Positions 17,811-26,920 of a stretch of DNA of 64,000 bases are shown here, one piece after another. Source of the stretch: Thermincola carboxydiphila (GTDB lineage Bacteria > Bacillota > Thermincolia > Thermincolales > UBA2595); contig JAENZJ010000011.1 of the NCBI GenBank assembly GCA_016841325.1, positions 47,983 to 111,982 on the forward strand, written 5' to 3'. The notes under the pieces are model-generated. The model was given only the letters and a program-made list of their open reading frames with translations, searched no databases and was not told the origin of the DNA. Numbering within the stretch: the first letter of the stretch is position 1; each line of letters begins with the position of its first letter. Position numbers and translations under genes: made by a program.

Positions 17811-18203
17811 ATGACAGCTGAAATAGGTTTAACAGTGTTTGGCCTGGTAGAGTCGGGGCACTGCCATTGGTGGGGGGAGACCCCTTTGCGGGACCAGGAC
17901 CCCCACCTCTGGGCTGGGTTTTTTGTGGTGATCGTTTTGGCAGCAGCACTGGGCGGGGGCAGACTGTTACTGAAAAGAGGTACAGGGACTAACGGAGCTG
18001 ATACCGGGGAAAGAGACAGAATATCCGGGATGCTGGAAGCGAAGGAGAAACGGCTAACAGCCAAACTTCAGGAACTGGACCAAAGGATGGACAGTCAGGG
18101 CATTACCGGAGACGAATATGACAGGCTGCAAAAACAGTACCAGGAGCAGCTTCTGGATACCAGGGCAAAGCTTGAGCAGGTGAAAGCGCTGACTGATAAA
18201 TAA
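17811..18203 (+). CDS. Small membrane protein with coiled coil, ccm operon
   Basis: TM LWAGFFVVIVLAAALGGG, then KLQELDQRMDSQGITGDEYDRLQKQYQEQLLD. Confidence 0.5.
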   Translation: MTAEIGLTVFGLVESGHCHWWGETPLRDQDPHLWAGFFVVIVLAAALGGGRLLLKRGTGTNGADTGERDRISGMLEAKEKRLTAKLQELDQRMDSQGITGDEYDRLQKQYQEQLLDTRAKLEQVKALTDK

Positions 18204-18227
18204 TAGTAATAGATGAGGAATGCCGTT

Positions 18228-18935
18228 ATGCTGAAAGCAGAAAACATTACAAAAAAGATAGGTAATACAACAATACTGCACGGCATTGACCTTAATATAG
18301 CCGGGGGTGAGTTTATCACCGTTTTCGGCCCCAACGGGGCCGGTAAGAGCACCTTACTGAAGATATTGTCAATGCTTATGAAACCATCATCGGGAAACCT
18401 GACCATAAACGGAGTCAATGCCCTGAAAGACACCGCCAGGGTACGCGGCAGTGTGGGGGTTATCTCACACCGGACCTTTCTCTATGATAACCTGACCGCT
18501 GAAGAAAACCTGGAGTTTTACGGGAGGATGTATGGTATTGATAATCTCCGGGACAGGGTTACCGAAGTACTAAGCGAGGTAGGCCTGGAACTGGCTTTTA
18601 ATGACCCGGTACGGATTTTTTCCAGAGGAATGCAGCAGCGCCTGGCTATTGCCAGGGCCATCCTTCACCGGCCGGAGATACTTTTTTTGGATGAGCCATA
18701 TACCGGTTTGGATCAGCAGGCAGTGGAAATCTTAAACAGTGTCCTGGCCCGGCTAAGTATAAAAGACCGGACTGTATTTATGATAACCCATAATTTTGAG
18801 CAGGGCCTGGATTTAAGTGACCGGATATTGATTATTAATAAAGGGCGGTTAGCCTTTACGGAAAAAGCCAAAGGCTTCACTCCTGACAAATTGAAAAAGG
18901 TTTACATGGAGGTTTTGGGGGGTGCTGTTTCATGA
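18228..18935 (+). CDS. ccmA: ABC transporter ATPase CcmA
   Basis: Walker A GPNGAGKST, Walker B ILFLDEPYTGLD; followed by ccmB. Confidence 0.88.
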   Translation: MLKAENITKKIGNTTILHGIDLNIAGGEFITVFGPNGAGKSTLLKILSMLMKPSSGNLTINGVNALKDTARVRGSVGVISHRTFLYDNLTAEENLEFYGRMYGIDNLRDRVTEVLSEVGLELAFNDPVRIFSRGMQQRLAIARAILHRPEILFLDEPYTGLDQQAVEILNSVLARLSIKDRTVFMITHNFEQGLDLSDRILIINKGRLAFTEKAKGFTPDKLKKVYMEVLGGAVS

Positions 18936-19609
18936 GGTATTTTGCCCAGGTCAGGGCCCTTCTCTGGAAAGACCTGGTTTCAGAGCTCAGGACCAAGGAA
19001 ATGGTAAGCAGTATGCTGATTTTCTCATTTTTGGTCACCGTTGTTTTCAGTTTTGCCTTTGAACCGGACTCGGATACGATTAAGCAGGTTTTTCCGGGAA
19101 TTATCTGGGCTGCTTTTATTTTTACCGGAATCCTGGGCCTGAACAGGTCCTTTATTAATGAAAAGGGTAATGACTGCATCATGGGCCTGATGTCTGCAGC
19201 AGTAGACAAGGGTGTAATTTTTCTGGGCAAAATGACGGGCAACTTTATTTTTATGACTGTAATGGAGGCAATCACCCTTCCGGTCCTGTTTGTACTTTTT
19301 GACTACCGTATGAAAGGTTCTCCTATACTCCTTATTATAGTGGTGGTTTTGGGAACTTTGGGCTTTGCGGCAATCGGTACTTTCCTGTCTGCCCTGTCGG
19401 TAAACACCAGTAACAGTGAGGTCCTGCTGCCAATCATTTTATTCCCGCTGATCACGCCCCTGCTGATAGCTGCGGTCAAAGCCACTGCTGTTATTTTAGC
19501 AGGCGGAGAGTTTGCGGAATGGAGTAACTGGTTAACCATTCTATTGGCTTATGACATTATTTTTACCGTGATACCGTGGTTTCTGGTTGATTATGTTCTG
19601 GAGGTGTAG
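18932..19609 (+). CDS. ccmB: Heme exporter membrane protein CcmB
   Basis: RALLWKDLVSELRTKEMVSSMLIFSFLVTVVFSFAFEP; multi-TM. Confidence 0.88.
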   Translation: MRYFAQVRALLWKDLVSELRTKEMVSSMLIFSFLVTVVFSFAFEPDSDTIKQVFPGIIWAAFIFTGILGLNRSFINEKGNDCIMGLMSAAVDKGVIFLGKMTGNFIFMTVMEAITLPVLFVLFDYRMKGSPILLIIVVVLGTLGFAAIGTFLSALSVNTSNSEVLLPIILFPLITPLLIAAVKATAVILAGGEFAEWSNWLTILLAYDIIFTVIPWFLVDYVLEV

Positions 19610-20280
19610 TGATGGTCAGGAAGGTTTTGGGCTGGATTACCTTTGTTATGGTATTGACGGCCACCTACCTTGTGTTTTTATGGGTTCCCAATGAAAAGGT
19701 AATGGGGCCGGTGCAGAAAATCTTCTATTTTCATGTTGCTTCTGCCTGGATCGGGTTCTTGGCCTTTTTTGTGGTATTTATTGCGGGAATTGCCTACCTG
19801 GTTACCCGAAATTCATTTTGGGACAGTGTTGGAGCTGCATCAGCTGAAATAGGAGTAATGTTTACTACCATTGTATTGATTACCGGACCCATTTGGGCCA
19901 GGTCCGCATGGAATGCCTGGTGGACCTGGGACCCCAGGTTAACCACAACCCTGGTGCTCTGGTTTATATATGTTGCCTATTTATTAATACGCTCATCTGT
20001 TCATGAACAGGAAAAAAAGTCACGGTTTTCCGCCGTGTTTGGCATTGTGGGCTTTATAGATGTGCCTATTGTATGGTTTTCCATTCGCTGGTGGAGGACT
20101 ATTCATCCGGTGGTTGTGGATTCTTCCGGGCTTGCCATGTCTTCCAAAATGTCGTTTACCCTGATATTCAGCGTGGCAGCCTTTACGTTCCTGTATTTTT
20201 ACCTGCTGAGCAATTCAGTTTTTGTTGAGAGGATGCGGTCAGAGCTTTCAGAGCTCAAGGAGGCTTTGTTAAACAGATAG
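19609..20280 (+). CDS. ccmC: Heme exporter protein CcmC
   Basis: WARSAWNAWWTWDPRLTTTLVLWFIYVAYLLIRS. Confidence 0.92.
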   Translation: MMVRKVLGWITFVMVLTATYLVFLWVPNEKVMGPVQKIFYFHVASAWIGFLAFFVVFIAGIAYLVTRNSFWDSVGAASAEIGVMFTTIVLITGPIWARSAWNAWWTWDPRLTTTLVLWFIYVAYLLIRSSVHEQEKKSRFSAVFGIVGFIDVPIVWFSIRWWRTIHPVVVDSSGLAMSSKMSFTLIFSVAAFTFLYFYLLSNSVFVERMRSELSELKEALLNR

Positions 20281-20313
20281 CATACAGGATAACAAAGACA
20301 GGGGGAATTAATA

Positions 20314-20439
20314 ATGGAATACCTGTTTACAGCTTATGCGGTAATCTGGATTATAATATTCGGATACATATTAATGGTCGGCAGGCGGCAAAGCAATATT
20401 GAAAAAGAAGTAATGCATTTAAAACGGCTTCTGAAATAA
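20314..20439 (+). CDS. ccmD: CcmD-like 41-aa membrane protein (missed by ORF track)
   Basis: MEYLFTAYAVIWIIIFGYILMVGRRQSNIEKEVMHLKRLLK, RBS AGGGGG, directly after ccmC. Confidence 0.8.
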   Translation: MEYLFTAYAVIWIIIFGYILMVGRRQSNIEKEVMHLKRLLK

Positions 20440-20636
20440 ATATATCCGAATAGTGGTTAGGAAGAGGAAATTGTATTGATGAGGTCAGGCTTTTTTCTTA
20501 TTATGATTTTCTGATTCTTTAACCCACAACTGTGACATATTATAATTATGAATAATACTCCCGCCAGTTATTCCGGGAGGGTGAAGCATGTTGAAGTGCC
20601 TTTTTGGCCTGGCGCATTCTACATTTGAAAATATCA

Positions 20637-20897
20637 TCAGAAACGCCGTTCATTTTGCTCACCTTCTTTAAAGAGGCTTCTTGCTTCAAAAATGGGGGCA
20701 CTCTTCGGAACCTTGAATTCTGCCGGGTTATCCACAAGGTCACAGTCACATATTTGTGACTGGTAGGGCATCATTTCTATAACCGAACCATCACCATAAG
20801 CACTACCGACCCCGTTGTTTGTCTTCGAATGGCTTGGCTGCTTTCCAAAATAGGCGGTTCCTACAACTAATGTACCTGTTCCTGAAACATGCATCAC
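20637..20897 (-). CDS. GerPA/GerPF-like spore germination protein
   Basis: FKVMHVSGTGTLVVGTAYFGKQPSHSKTNNGVGSAYGDGS...DCDLVDNP; reading frame similarity extends upstream to about 20939 without an ATG, so the start is uncertain. Confidence 0.55.
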   Translation of the reverse strand: MMHVSGTGTLVVGTAYFGKQPSHSKTNNGVGSAYGDGSVIEMMPYQSQICDCDLVDNPAEFKVPKSAPIFEARSLFKEGEQNERRF

Positions 20898-21034
20898 CTT
20901 AAAGTTGACGATACTTATCTGGACTTCCGGTATGACAATCCCCTCCCTCCCACCGGACTCTTCTAAAAAATAATATATTCAAACAGTTAATTAACTGTGA
21001 TTAATATTTATTTACCGCTGATGCGATTTGGAGC

Positions 21035-21105
21035 ATAATTTTCTGGTATACATTAATGGTTGGTAGGCGGCAAGGCAATATTGAAAAAGAAGCTATGATG
21101 CAATC
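21035..21105 (+). pseudogene. Relic duplicate of ccmD 3' half
   Basis: YTLMVGRRQGNIEKEAM versus ccmD YILMVGRRQSNIEKEVM; no start region. Confidence 0.75.
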
Positions 21106-21169
21106 ATTTTTTTTGTATGGGAGGGTAAGCTACCAGCAGGGTTTAGATTATTGACTTAAGGAGCAGATA

Positions 21170-21665
21170 ATGATGGTTTCAGTTAAAAGGGAATTGCAGC
21201 TAAATAATTTGGATTGCGCATCATGTGCGGCAAAAATAGAGGAAAGTATCAGAAATATAACCGGAGTTACAGATGCTCAGGTTAATTTTATGGCAAAGAA
21301 AATGGTAATGCCCTGGAGAAAAGCTGGTCTTTATTGGAGACGGAGTTAATGATGCACCGGTACTGGCCCGGGCTGATGTTGGAGTAGCTATGGGCGGGTT
21401 GGGTTCTGATGCGGCAATTGAAGCAGCGGATGTGGTATTAATGACTGATGAACCTTCGAAACTGGCTGCGGCCATGAATATTGCAAAGCGAACCAAGGGT
21501 ATTGTATGGCAGAATATTGCTTTGGCTTTGGGGGTCAAGGGGGTATTTCTGGTCTTGGGCGCCGGCGGGGTCGCTTCGATGTGGGAGGCGGTCTTTGCTG
21601 ATGTTGGGGTAGCCTTGTTGGCAATCTTTAATGCAATGCGTGCCATGAAATATAAACCGGCATAA
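21170..21665 (+). pseudogene. Heavy-metal P1B-type ATPase with large internal deletion and frameshift
   Basis: N-terminal HMA MMVSVKRELQLNNLDCASCAAKIEESIRNITGVTDAQVNFMAKKM joined near 21300-21312 to C-terminal [50 protein letters not shown] in another frame. Confidence 0.88.
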
Positions 21666-21719
21666 AAGGGTCTGAGAATGTGCTCAAACCCTTTTTCTGC
21701 CTAAGTATGAGGCCTTCCC

Positions 21720-22310
21720 TTACTTCCTCCGTATGAACCGGGTTCTGTACCTGAATGCCAGGTAGGCAAGTATTAAGACCAGTGTAATGATGACGGTCCC
21801 GGTTTCCAGGTACTTGTCCAGTAATTGGGCAGCCTGTTCACCAATCATAAATATAAGGAGTCCTTCAATAAAAAATCTGGCACCACGACTGACCACCGAT
21901 GCAATTATGAATGTGGTCATTTTTATGTTTACAATCCCGGAGGCAATGGTAAAGAATTTATACGGAATGGGGGTGAAGCCGGCAATTGCAACACCCCATC
22001 CCCCATAATGAGTCAGCACGGCATCTATCCTGGCAATCCTCTTTTGCGAAAGACTCTTTTCCAGCAATGGCCGCCCGGCCCTCTGCCCTATCAGGTAGCC
22101 GGCAATCCCTCCGGTTACAGATGCTATGGTTGCTGCCAGAGCATACCATAAAGCCATTTTAGGATTTAAGAGGGACAGGGGGATTAAGACAACATCTGTC
22201 GGGATGGGAAAAAAGACCGATTCAATGAATGACATTGAGATTAAGCCCCAAATTCCATATTCTAAAAAGAATTCGGCTGAGTTTTCCAAAATTGCGGCAG
22301 TTTCACTCAT
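21720..22310 (-). CDS. DedA/YqaA-family (SNARE-associated) membrane protein
   Basis: ESVFFPIPTDVVLIPLSL, GFTPIPYKFFTIASGI. Confidence 0.8.
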   Translation of the reverse strand: MSETAAILENSAEFFLEYGIWGLISMSFIESVFFPIPTDVVLIPLSLLNPKMALWYALAATIASVTGGIAGYLIGQRAGRPLLEKSLSQKRIARIDAVLTHYGGWGVAIAGFTPIPYKFFTIASGIVNIKMTTFIIASVVSRGARFFIEGLLIFMIGEQAAQLLDKYLETGTVIITLVLILAYLAFRYRTRFIRRK

Positions 22311-23145
22311 ACGACCTCTCTTTCCTCCTGCTGAACAGTACAGATGCCACAATACTACCGGTAAGGATGGCGGCAATTATCCCCAGGGCAAAGGGGACCG
22401 GCACTTTAATATGCCAGAAAGTAAGCAGCATCTTGACTCCGGTGACTGCCAGGAGGAGGGCCACACCGTATTTGACATAGGCAAAAGCCCTCTGGACCCG
22501 TTCCAGAAAGAAATACAGAGACCGCAGTCCCAGGATTGCGAGTACGTTTGAACTATAAACAATAAACGGGTCCCTGGTAATGGCAAAAATAGCCGGGATG
22601 GAATCAATAGCAAACAGGAGGTCGGTGCTCTCGATCAATACCAGGACCACAAAAAGGGGTGTGGCATGTAAAATGCCGTTTAGTTTCACAAAGAACTTTT
22701 CTCCGTGTATTTCAGGGGTGACAGGCATAACCTTTCTTAAGAGTTTTATGGACCAGTTGTTTTCCAGGTTTGGCTCTTTTTCTTTGCCAAAAGCCATTTT
22801 GTATCCTGTTATAATCAGGATTACGCCAAAGATATAAAGTACCCAGTGGAATTTTTCCACTAAGGCAATTCCCAGGACTATAAAAATCAACCTCATGATA
22901 ACAGCTCCGATAATGCCCCAGTTCAGGACCCTGCGCTGGTAAAGGGGTTCGATCTGGTAGAGGGTGAATAACATCAGGAATAGAAACAAGTTGTCAATAC
23001 TTAAAGACAATTCGATCAGGTAACCTGCTAAAAATTCCATTGCCTTGTCCTGACCCTGGAAATAATATACTCCCCCCGCAAAGCTCATTGCTGTAAGGAA
23101 CCAGAAAAGTGTCCAAAGTGCTGCTTTCTTAAATGGCATCAGCAT
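22303..23145 (-). CDS. TerC/Alx-family membrane protein
   Basis: ELSLSIDNLFLFLMLF, ESTDLLFAIDSIPAIFAIT; start at 23145 with AGGAGG rather than 23391. Confidence 0.9.
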   Translation of the reverse strand: MLMPFKKAALWTLFWFLTAMSFAGGVYYFQGQDKAMEFLAGYLIELSLSIDNLFLFLMLFTLYQIEPLYQRRVLNWGIIGAVIMRLIFIVLGIALVEKFHWVLYIFGVILIITGYKMAFGKEKEPNLENNWSIKLLRKVMPVTPEIHGEKFFVKLNGILHATPLFVVLVLIESTDLLFAIDSIPAIFAITRDPFIVYSSNVLAILGLRSLYFFLERVQRAFAYVKYGVALLLAVTGVKMLLTFWHIKVPVPFALGIIAAILTGSIVASVLFSRRKERSYE

Positions 23146-23179
23146 TCCTCCTGTTTTTTTGTTGGCGGTTATCCAAAAT

Positions 23180-23320
23180 AAAAAGACTTGTAACACGCAT
23201 AACAGACAAGTTACACATGTTAAAAGTCTCACCACCCGGATAAACCAAGTATGGAGCCAGGCATTTATGCCAGGATGTTGACTCCATATAACGGAACTAG
23301 TCCGCCGGTTACTCCCTTTT
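23180..23320 (-). ncRNA. yybP-ykoY-type (Mn2+) riboswitch with terminator-like hairpin
   Basis: Minus strand AAAAGGGAGTAACCGGCGG...GTCAACATCCTGGC...ATCCGGGTGGTGAGACTTTT then ACTTGT...ACAAGTCTTTTT, upstream of terC-like gene. Confidence 0.75.
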
Positions 23321-23410
23321 AACTGTAATAATATTACTATATCTGCATGCACTGAGTCAAGTTTTTTAATTCCCAATGCCTGAGGCAACAAATTGTCAGA
23401 CCAGAATTTC

Positions 23411-23902
23411 TCAACCGGAATAATTCATGGTCTCTGCAAAATTTCCGATTTTTTCTTCTGACAATGCAGAAGCGGACTCTGTCACACCTGCCACCTTACG
23501 CAGTATCATTTTATGAATAAAGCTGACTTTTTCCAGGCGGTATTCGTGGCCGAACACTTCTTTGACCACTGCATGTTCATATAATTCCACCGGAAAGTTG
23601 TCTTCCAGCTCTTTGGTGCAGACCGGCTCCGGCTGGGCAGCACATATGAACAGCCCAACTTTCTTGCTCAGTAAGGTTCGCAGGTTGGCATCAATATATT
23701 TGGTAAGAGCCTTCTGGATTTTACCTACATATATTGAGCCGCCGAGGATGATATTATCAAAAGGTTCAGGTCCGGGGGCCTTTTCTCTGGTTATGTTTGC
23801 CACTGAAACATCACCCTCAATTTTTGACTTTAATATATTTACGGCCTTTTCAACACAGCCATATTTGGTTGTGTAAATAATCAGGGTTTTCAATACCTTC
23901 AC
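23411..23902 (-). CDS. Flavodoxin-domain protein
   Basis: LIIYTTKYGCVEKAV, IILGGSIYVGKIQKAL. Confidence 0.75.
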   Translation of the reverse strand: MKVLKTLIIYTTKYGCVEKAVNILKSKIEGDVSVANITREKAPGPEPFDNIILGGSIYVGKIQKALTKYIDANLRTLLSKKVGLFICAAQPEPVCTKELEDNFPVELYEHAVVKEVFGHEYRLEKVSFIHKMILRKVAGVTESASALSEEKIGNFAETMNYSG

Positions 23903-23905
23903 CTC

Positions 23906-24754
23906 CTATAATGATTTGTTGTATTCAATTTCAGTTATCTCCAGTTTGTACCAGGTAAAATCACCTGTTTCCGGCCTCCAGATGACATCGGTCTTATTGG
24001 GAATCCTGATCCCGTTGAATTCACGGTATCCCCTGGTAATACCTCCCCATTCCTGGAGCACATAACGCCCGTTTACATCCCGGTACCTGTTGGCCGTAAA
24101 GCTGGCAACTTCTCCGTTTTCATTAAATTCAAATATCCCTGAGGCGGTTACGCCTCCATAGCTCATGGTTGCCCTGGCCCTGTTAGGTTCAATTTCTTCC
24201 CATTTGATGTAATCGTTTAAGGCAGCTGTCGGAAACCAGGGCATTTCAGCCATGTATCTTAAAAGCGTCCCCTGATCTATTTCTTCACCCGTGGCATCTG
24301 CGACAGGTATCAATGAAAGGAGTTTAATCAGCATGTGACCTTTTCCTTTATAATATTTATCCCTTCCTGCAAGGTAAATGGCTGGTGCTGGTTTGATTTT
24401 GGCTGTCCAGACAAAGCCGGGCTCATCTACCCTGAAATACTGCTCTGCTTCGGCAGGCATCCATTTTCCGTCATCGGTGGTCCTCATGAGCCCTTTTTGT
24501 TTCAGGTAAACTGTTTTAATCCTTTCTTTTCCCACCACTCCGGATTGTTCCAGCCAGTTTTGGACACTGGGCGGCAGCCCCTCCAGGTCCGCCTTGTGAA
24601 TGACTTCATCTTCAACGTTGAGGTCATTAAATAATGCCCTGACCTCTTTCTCCGCATTACGGGTGAACATGTAATCCGCAATAAATGACGCCATTACCAG
24701 CAGGACCGGTATAACTGCCACAAGAGTCAGGATTATGCGTACAGCTTTAGGCAT
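23906..24754 (-). CDS. DUF6544-like protein with N-terminal TM
   Basis: LPPSVQNWLEQSGVVGKERI...RYRDVNGRYVLQEWGGITRGYREFNGIRIPNKTDVIW. Confidence 0.6.
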   Translation of the reverse strand: MPKAVRIILTLVAVIPVLLVMASFIADYMFTRNAEKEVRALFNDLNVEDEVIHKADLEGLPPSVQNWLEQSGVVGKERIKTVYLKQKGLMRTTDDGKWMPAEAEQYFRVDEPGFVWTAKIKPAPAIYLAGRDKYYKGKGHMLIKLLSLIPVADATGEEIDQGTLLRYMAEMPWFPTAALNDYIKWEEIEPNRARATMSYGGVTASGIFEFNENGEVASFTANRYRDVNGRYVLQEWGGITRGYREFNGIRIPNKTDVIWRPETGDFTWYKLEITEIEYNKSL

Positions 24755-24790
24755 TTTTAGAGCCTCCTTTTAGGTTTATCAACAGGTTTA

Positions 24791-25618
24791 TTATTTCCTG
24801 TTAAACGGGTTTGGTTCACTTTTTACTGTCAGCATATACAGGACCAGCAGAGCCAAACTTATGACTGTCAATGTGCCTGAAATGGTTATCATACTGTAAT
24901 TTGCAGTATAGCCAAAATAAGTCAGGAATATTTCGGCAAATCCCCAAGACAGGCAGACTGTAAAAATTTTGAAGAGTACCACACCGGCCAGAATAATACC
25001 AAAGGCTTTGCGCTGCAGGAGCATGAAAGCAGTCAGACCGAAGGCCGGAAAGACTATGGCCAAATCAAGGATATAAACTGCATAAATACTGTCAGGAATA
25101 TGGTTTGCAATGGATGGTGATATTTTGAGCAGCCACCCGGGTACAAGTATTGAGAGAATCAGCAAAAGGAAAAATATGATGGCCCGACGCAGTGCCGGCG
25201 GCAGACGGTATGTTTTTACTGTTATGGATTCAAAACTCAGAAACCCGGTTATGATGGCATATATGGATAATGCAAAAACAGCCAGGTAGATAAGATAAAT
25301 TGAGGTATACTGGCCCTGAATGACATACAACCCGTAAGCATAGAAAAAGTATCCGGTCAGTCCCAGCAGAGCTATCAGCTTTTTGGGCCCGGGATCCTTA
25401 ACAGATAGCAATGATATTAAGGCCAGAGCAATACTAAGTGGAATTGATATAATGTCCTGTGCAATTGAACCGATCGCAAGGGATTCTGAGATGGTACCGG
25501 CTGAGACCACATCCTGATAGAGATTTTTATCGAGCAGCCCCTTCAGTGAGGCATATAGTGCCAGGCATGATACCAAAAGAGCTATTATTGCCATGATGCG
25601 GCTTCTTTTAACATTCAT
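24791..25618 (-). CDS. Multi-TM membrane protein of unknown function
   Basis: Long hydrophobic segments; in operon with TetR regulator. Confidence 0.6.
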   Translation of the reverse strand: MNVKRSRIMAIIALLVSCLALYASLKGLLDKNLYQDVVSAGTISESLAIGSIAQDIISIPLSIALALISLLSVKDPGPKKLIALLGLTGYFFYAYGLYVIQGQYTSIYLIYLAVFALSIYAIITGFLSFESITVKTYRLPPALRRAIIFFLLLILSILVPGWLLKISPSIANHIPDSIYAVYILDLAIVFPAFGLTAFMLLQRKAFGIILAGVVLFKIFTVCLSWGFAEIFLTYFGYTANYSMITISGTLTVISLALLVLYMLTVKSEPNPFNRK

Positions 25619-25638
25619 AACAAAGACTCCTCCTTCCT

Positions 25639-26280
25639 TCATTCCCGGTTATTTCCGAGAGTCTGTACCATTCCGTCAACGGCAGTATTTATGAAATGGT
25701 CTATAAGGTTATTTCTATGTTCTGCGGAAACAAGTCCCTGTTCGATAATCAGCCGCATAATCAGGCCAAAGGTACTTGCAGCGATGACCTGGGCTGTCAG
25801 TTCGATAACACTGTCATCAATATTGCCGTCCCTGTAGATTTCTCTGAGGCACTGGAAAAGAATTTTCAGGGCCGGTTTTTTTTCAGCAGCGCCTTTAAAC
25901 AGAGAGGCAGTCTGGGATACAACCCCGGGTGTACTGTTAAGTTGGACAGTCATGTATTCGTCGGGCATTTGCAGAGAAACCTCAATATATTTTCGCGTCA
26001 TCTTCCTCAGTTTTTCTTCAGGGTTATCTCTAGTTTCCAGCGCCGAAGACAAGCCGTCCAGTATCTTCTGATAACCCCTTTTCATCAGGTGGCCGATTAT
26101 TTCATCCTTATCCTTAAAGTAATGGTAGATAATTGCCGGTGAGTATTCTATCCGGTTGGCTATTTTCCTGATAGAAATATTGTCAATCCCGTCTTCTTTC
26201 ATGATCTCCGCTGCAGTGTTCAGAATAAGCTCCTGTTTTTCCCTGCGCTCCCGTTCTTTGCGTTCCTTTATTCCCATAAA
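25639..26280 (-). CDS. TetR/AcrR-family regulator
   Basis: ILNTAAEIMKEDGIDNISIRKIANRIEYSPAIIYHYFKDKDEII. Confidence 0.9.
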   Translation of the reverse strand, partial: FMGIKERKERERREKQELILNTAAEIMKEDGIDNISIRKIANRIEYSPAIIYHYFKDKDEIIGHLMKRGYQKILDGLSSALETRDNPEEKLRKMTRKYIEVSLQMPDEYMTVQLNSTPGVVSQTASLFKGAAEKKPALKILFQCLREIYRDGNIDDSVIELTAQVIAASTFGLIMRLIIEQGLVSAEHRNNLIDHFINTAVDGMVQTLGNNRE

Positions 26281-26301
26281 GCACCCCCCCCGCATAAAAT
26301 A

Positions 26302-26355
26302 ATGTTCAATAAATTAAACATTGTTCAATAATATAATAGTGTTTAATTTAACCGG
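26302..26355. promoter_or_regulatory. Repeated near-palindromes TGTTCAAT/ATTAAACA, candidate TetR operator
   Basis: TGTTCAATAAATTAAACA followed by TGTTCAATAATATAATAGTGTTTAATTT upstream of the tetR gene. Confidence 0.5.
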
Positions 26356-26505
26356 TGTCAATAGAAATCATTAAAAAAGTATGCAAAAAATAAACTTGAA
26401 ACATTGACCTGTAAAGAACAAAGGTTTATAATTATATTATAAGATTATAATATAGTATGATAAATCAATTTCATGCTAGGTATGAGCCTTAAAAAAAACT
26501 GGTAA

Positions 26506-26555
<50 letters not shown>

Positions 26556-26584
26556 GTTAGCAGTAGCAGTTAGGAGTGAGAGTG

Positions 26585-26920
26585 ATGGATGAAAGACTGT
26601 TTGGGATGGAAGCCGACTTCTTCAAGGCCCTTGCCCATCCCACCAGAGTCAGGATTCTGAAACACCTGATGGATGGAGAAAAATGTGTCTGTGAGTTTAC
26701 TGAAGATTTGGATGTGGAGCAGTCCAATATGTCTCAGCACCTGGCAATTTTGCGCAAGCAAAATATTGTTTCCAGCAGGAAAGAGGGTTTAAAGGTCATC
26801 TATTCTGTGAACTATCCCCAGGTTTTTGAAATACTGGACCTTGTGGAAGAAATACTTATATCCCAGGTTAATGAGACATTGGAGTTGTTAAGCAGGAAAG
26901 GAAAAAGTAAAAGGAGGTGA
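26585..26920 (+). CDS. ArsR-family transcriptional regulator
   Basis: ADFFKALAHPTRVRILKHLMDGEKCVCEFTEDLDVEQSNMSQHLAILRKQNIV. Confidence 0.9.
   Translation: MDERLFGMEADFFKALAHPTRVRILKHLMDGEKCVCEFTEDLDVEQSNMSQHLAILRKQNIVSSRKEGLKVIYSVNYPQVFEILDLVEEILISQVNETLELLSRKGKSKRR

Noticed and set aside
22303-23391. N-terminal extension of the TerC ORF to 23391
   Set aside because: The extension translates the riboswitch leader; a good RBS and ATG exist at 23145.
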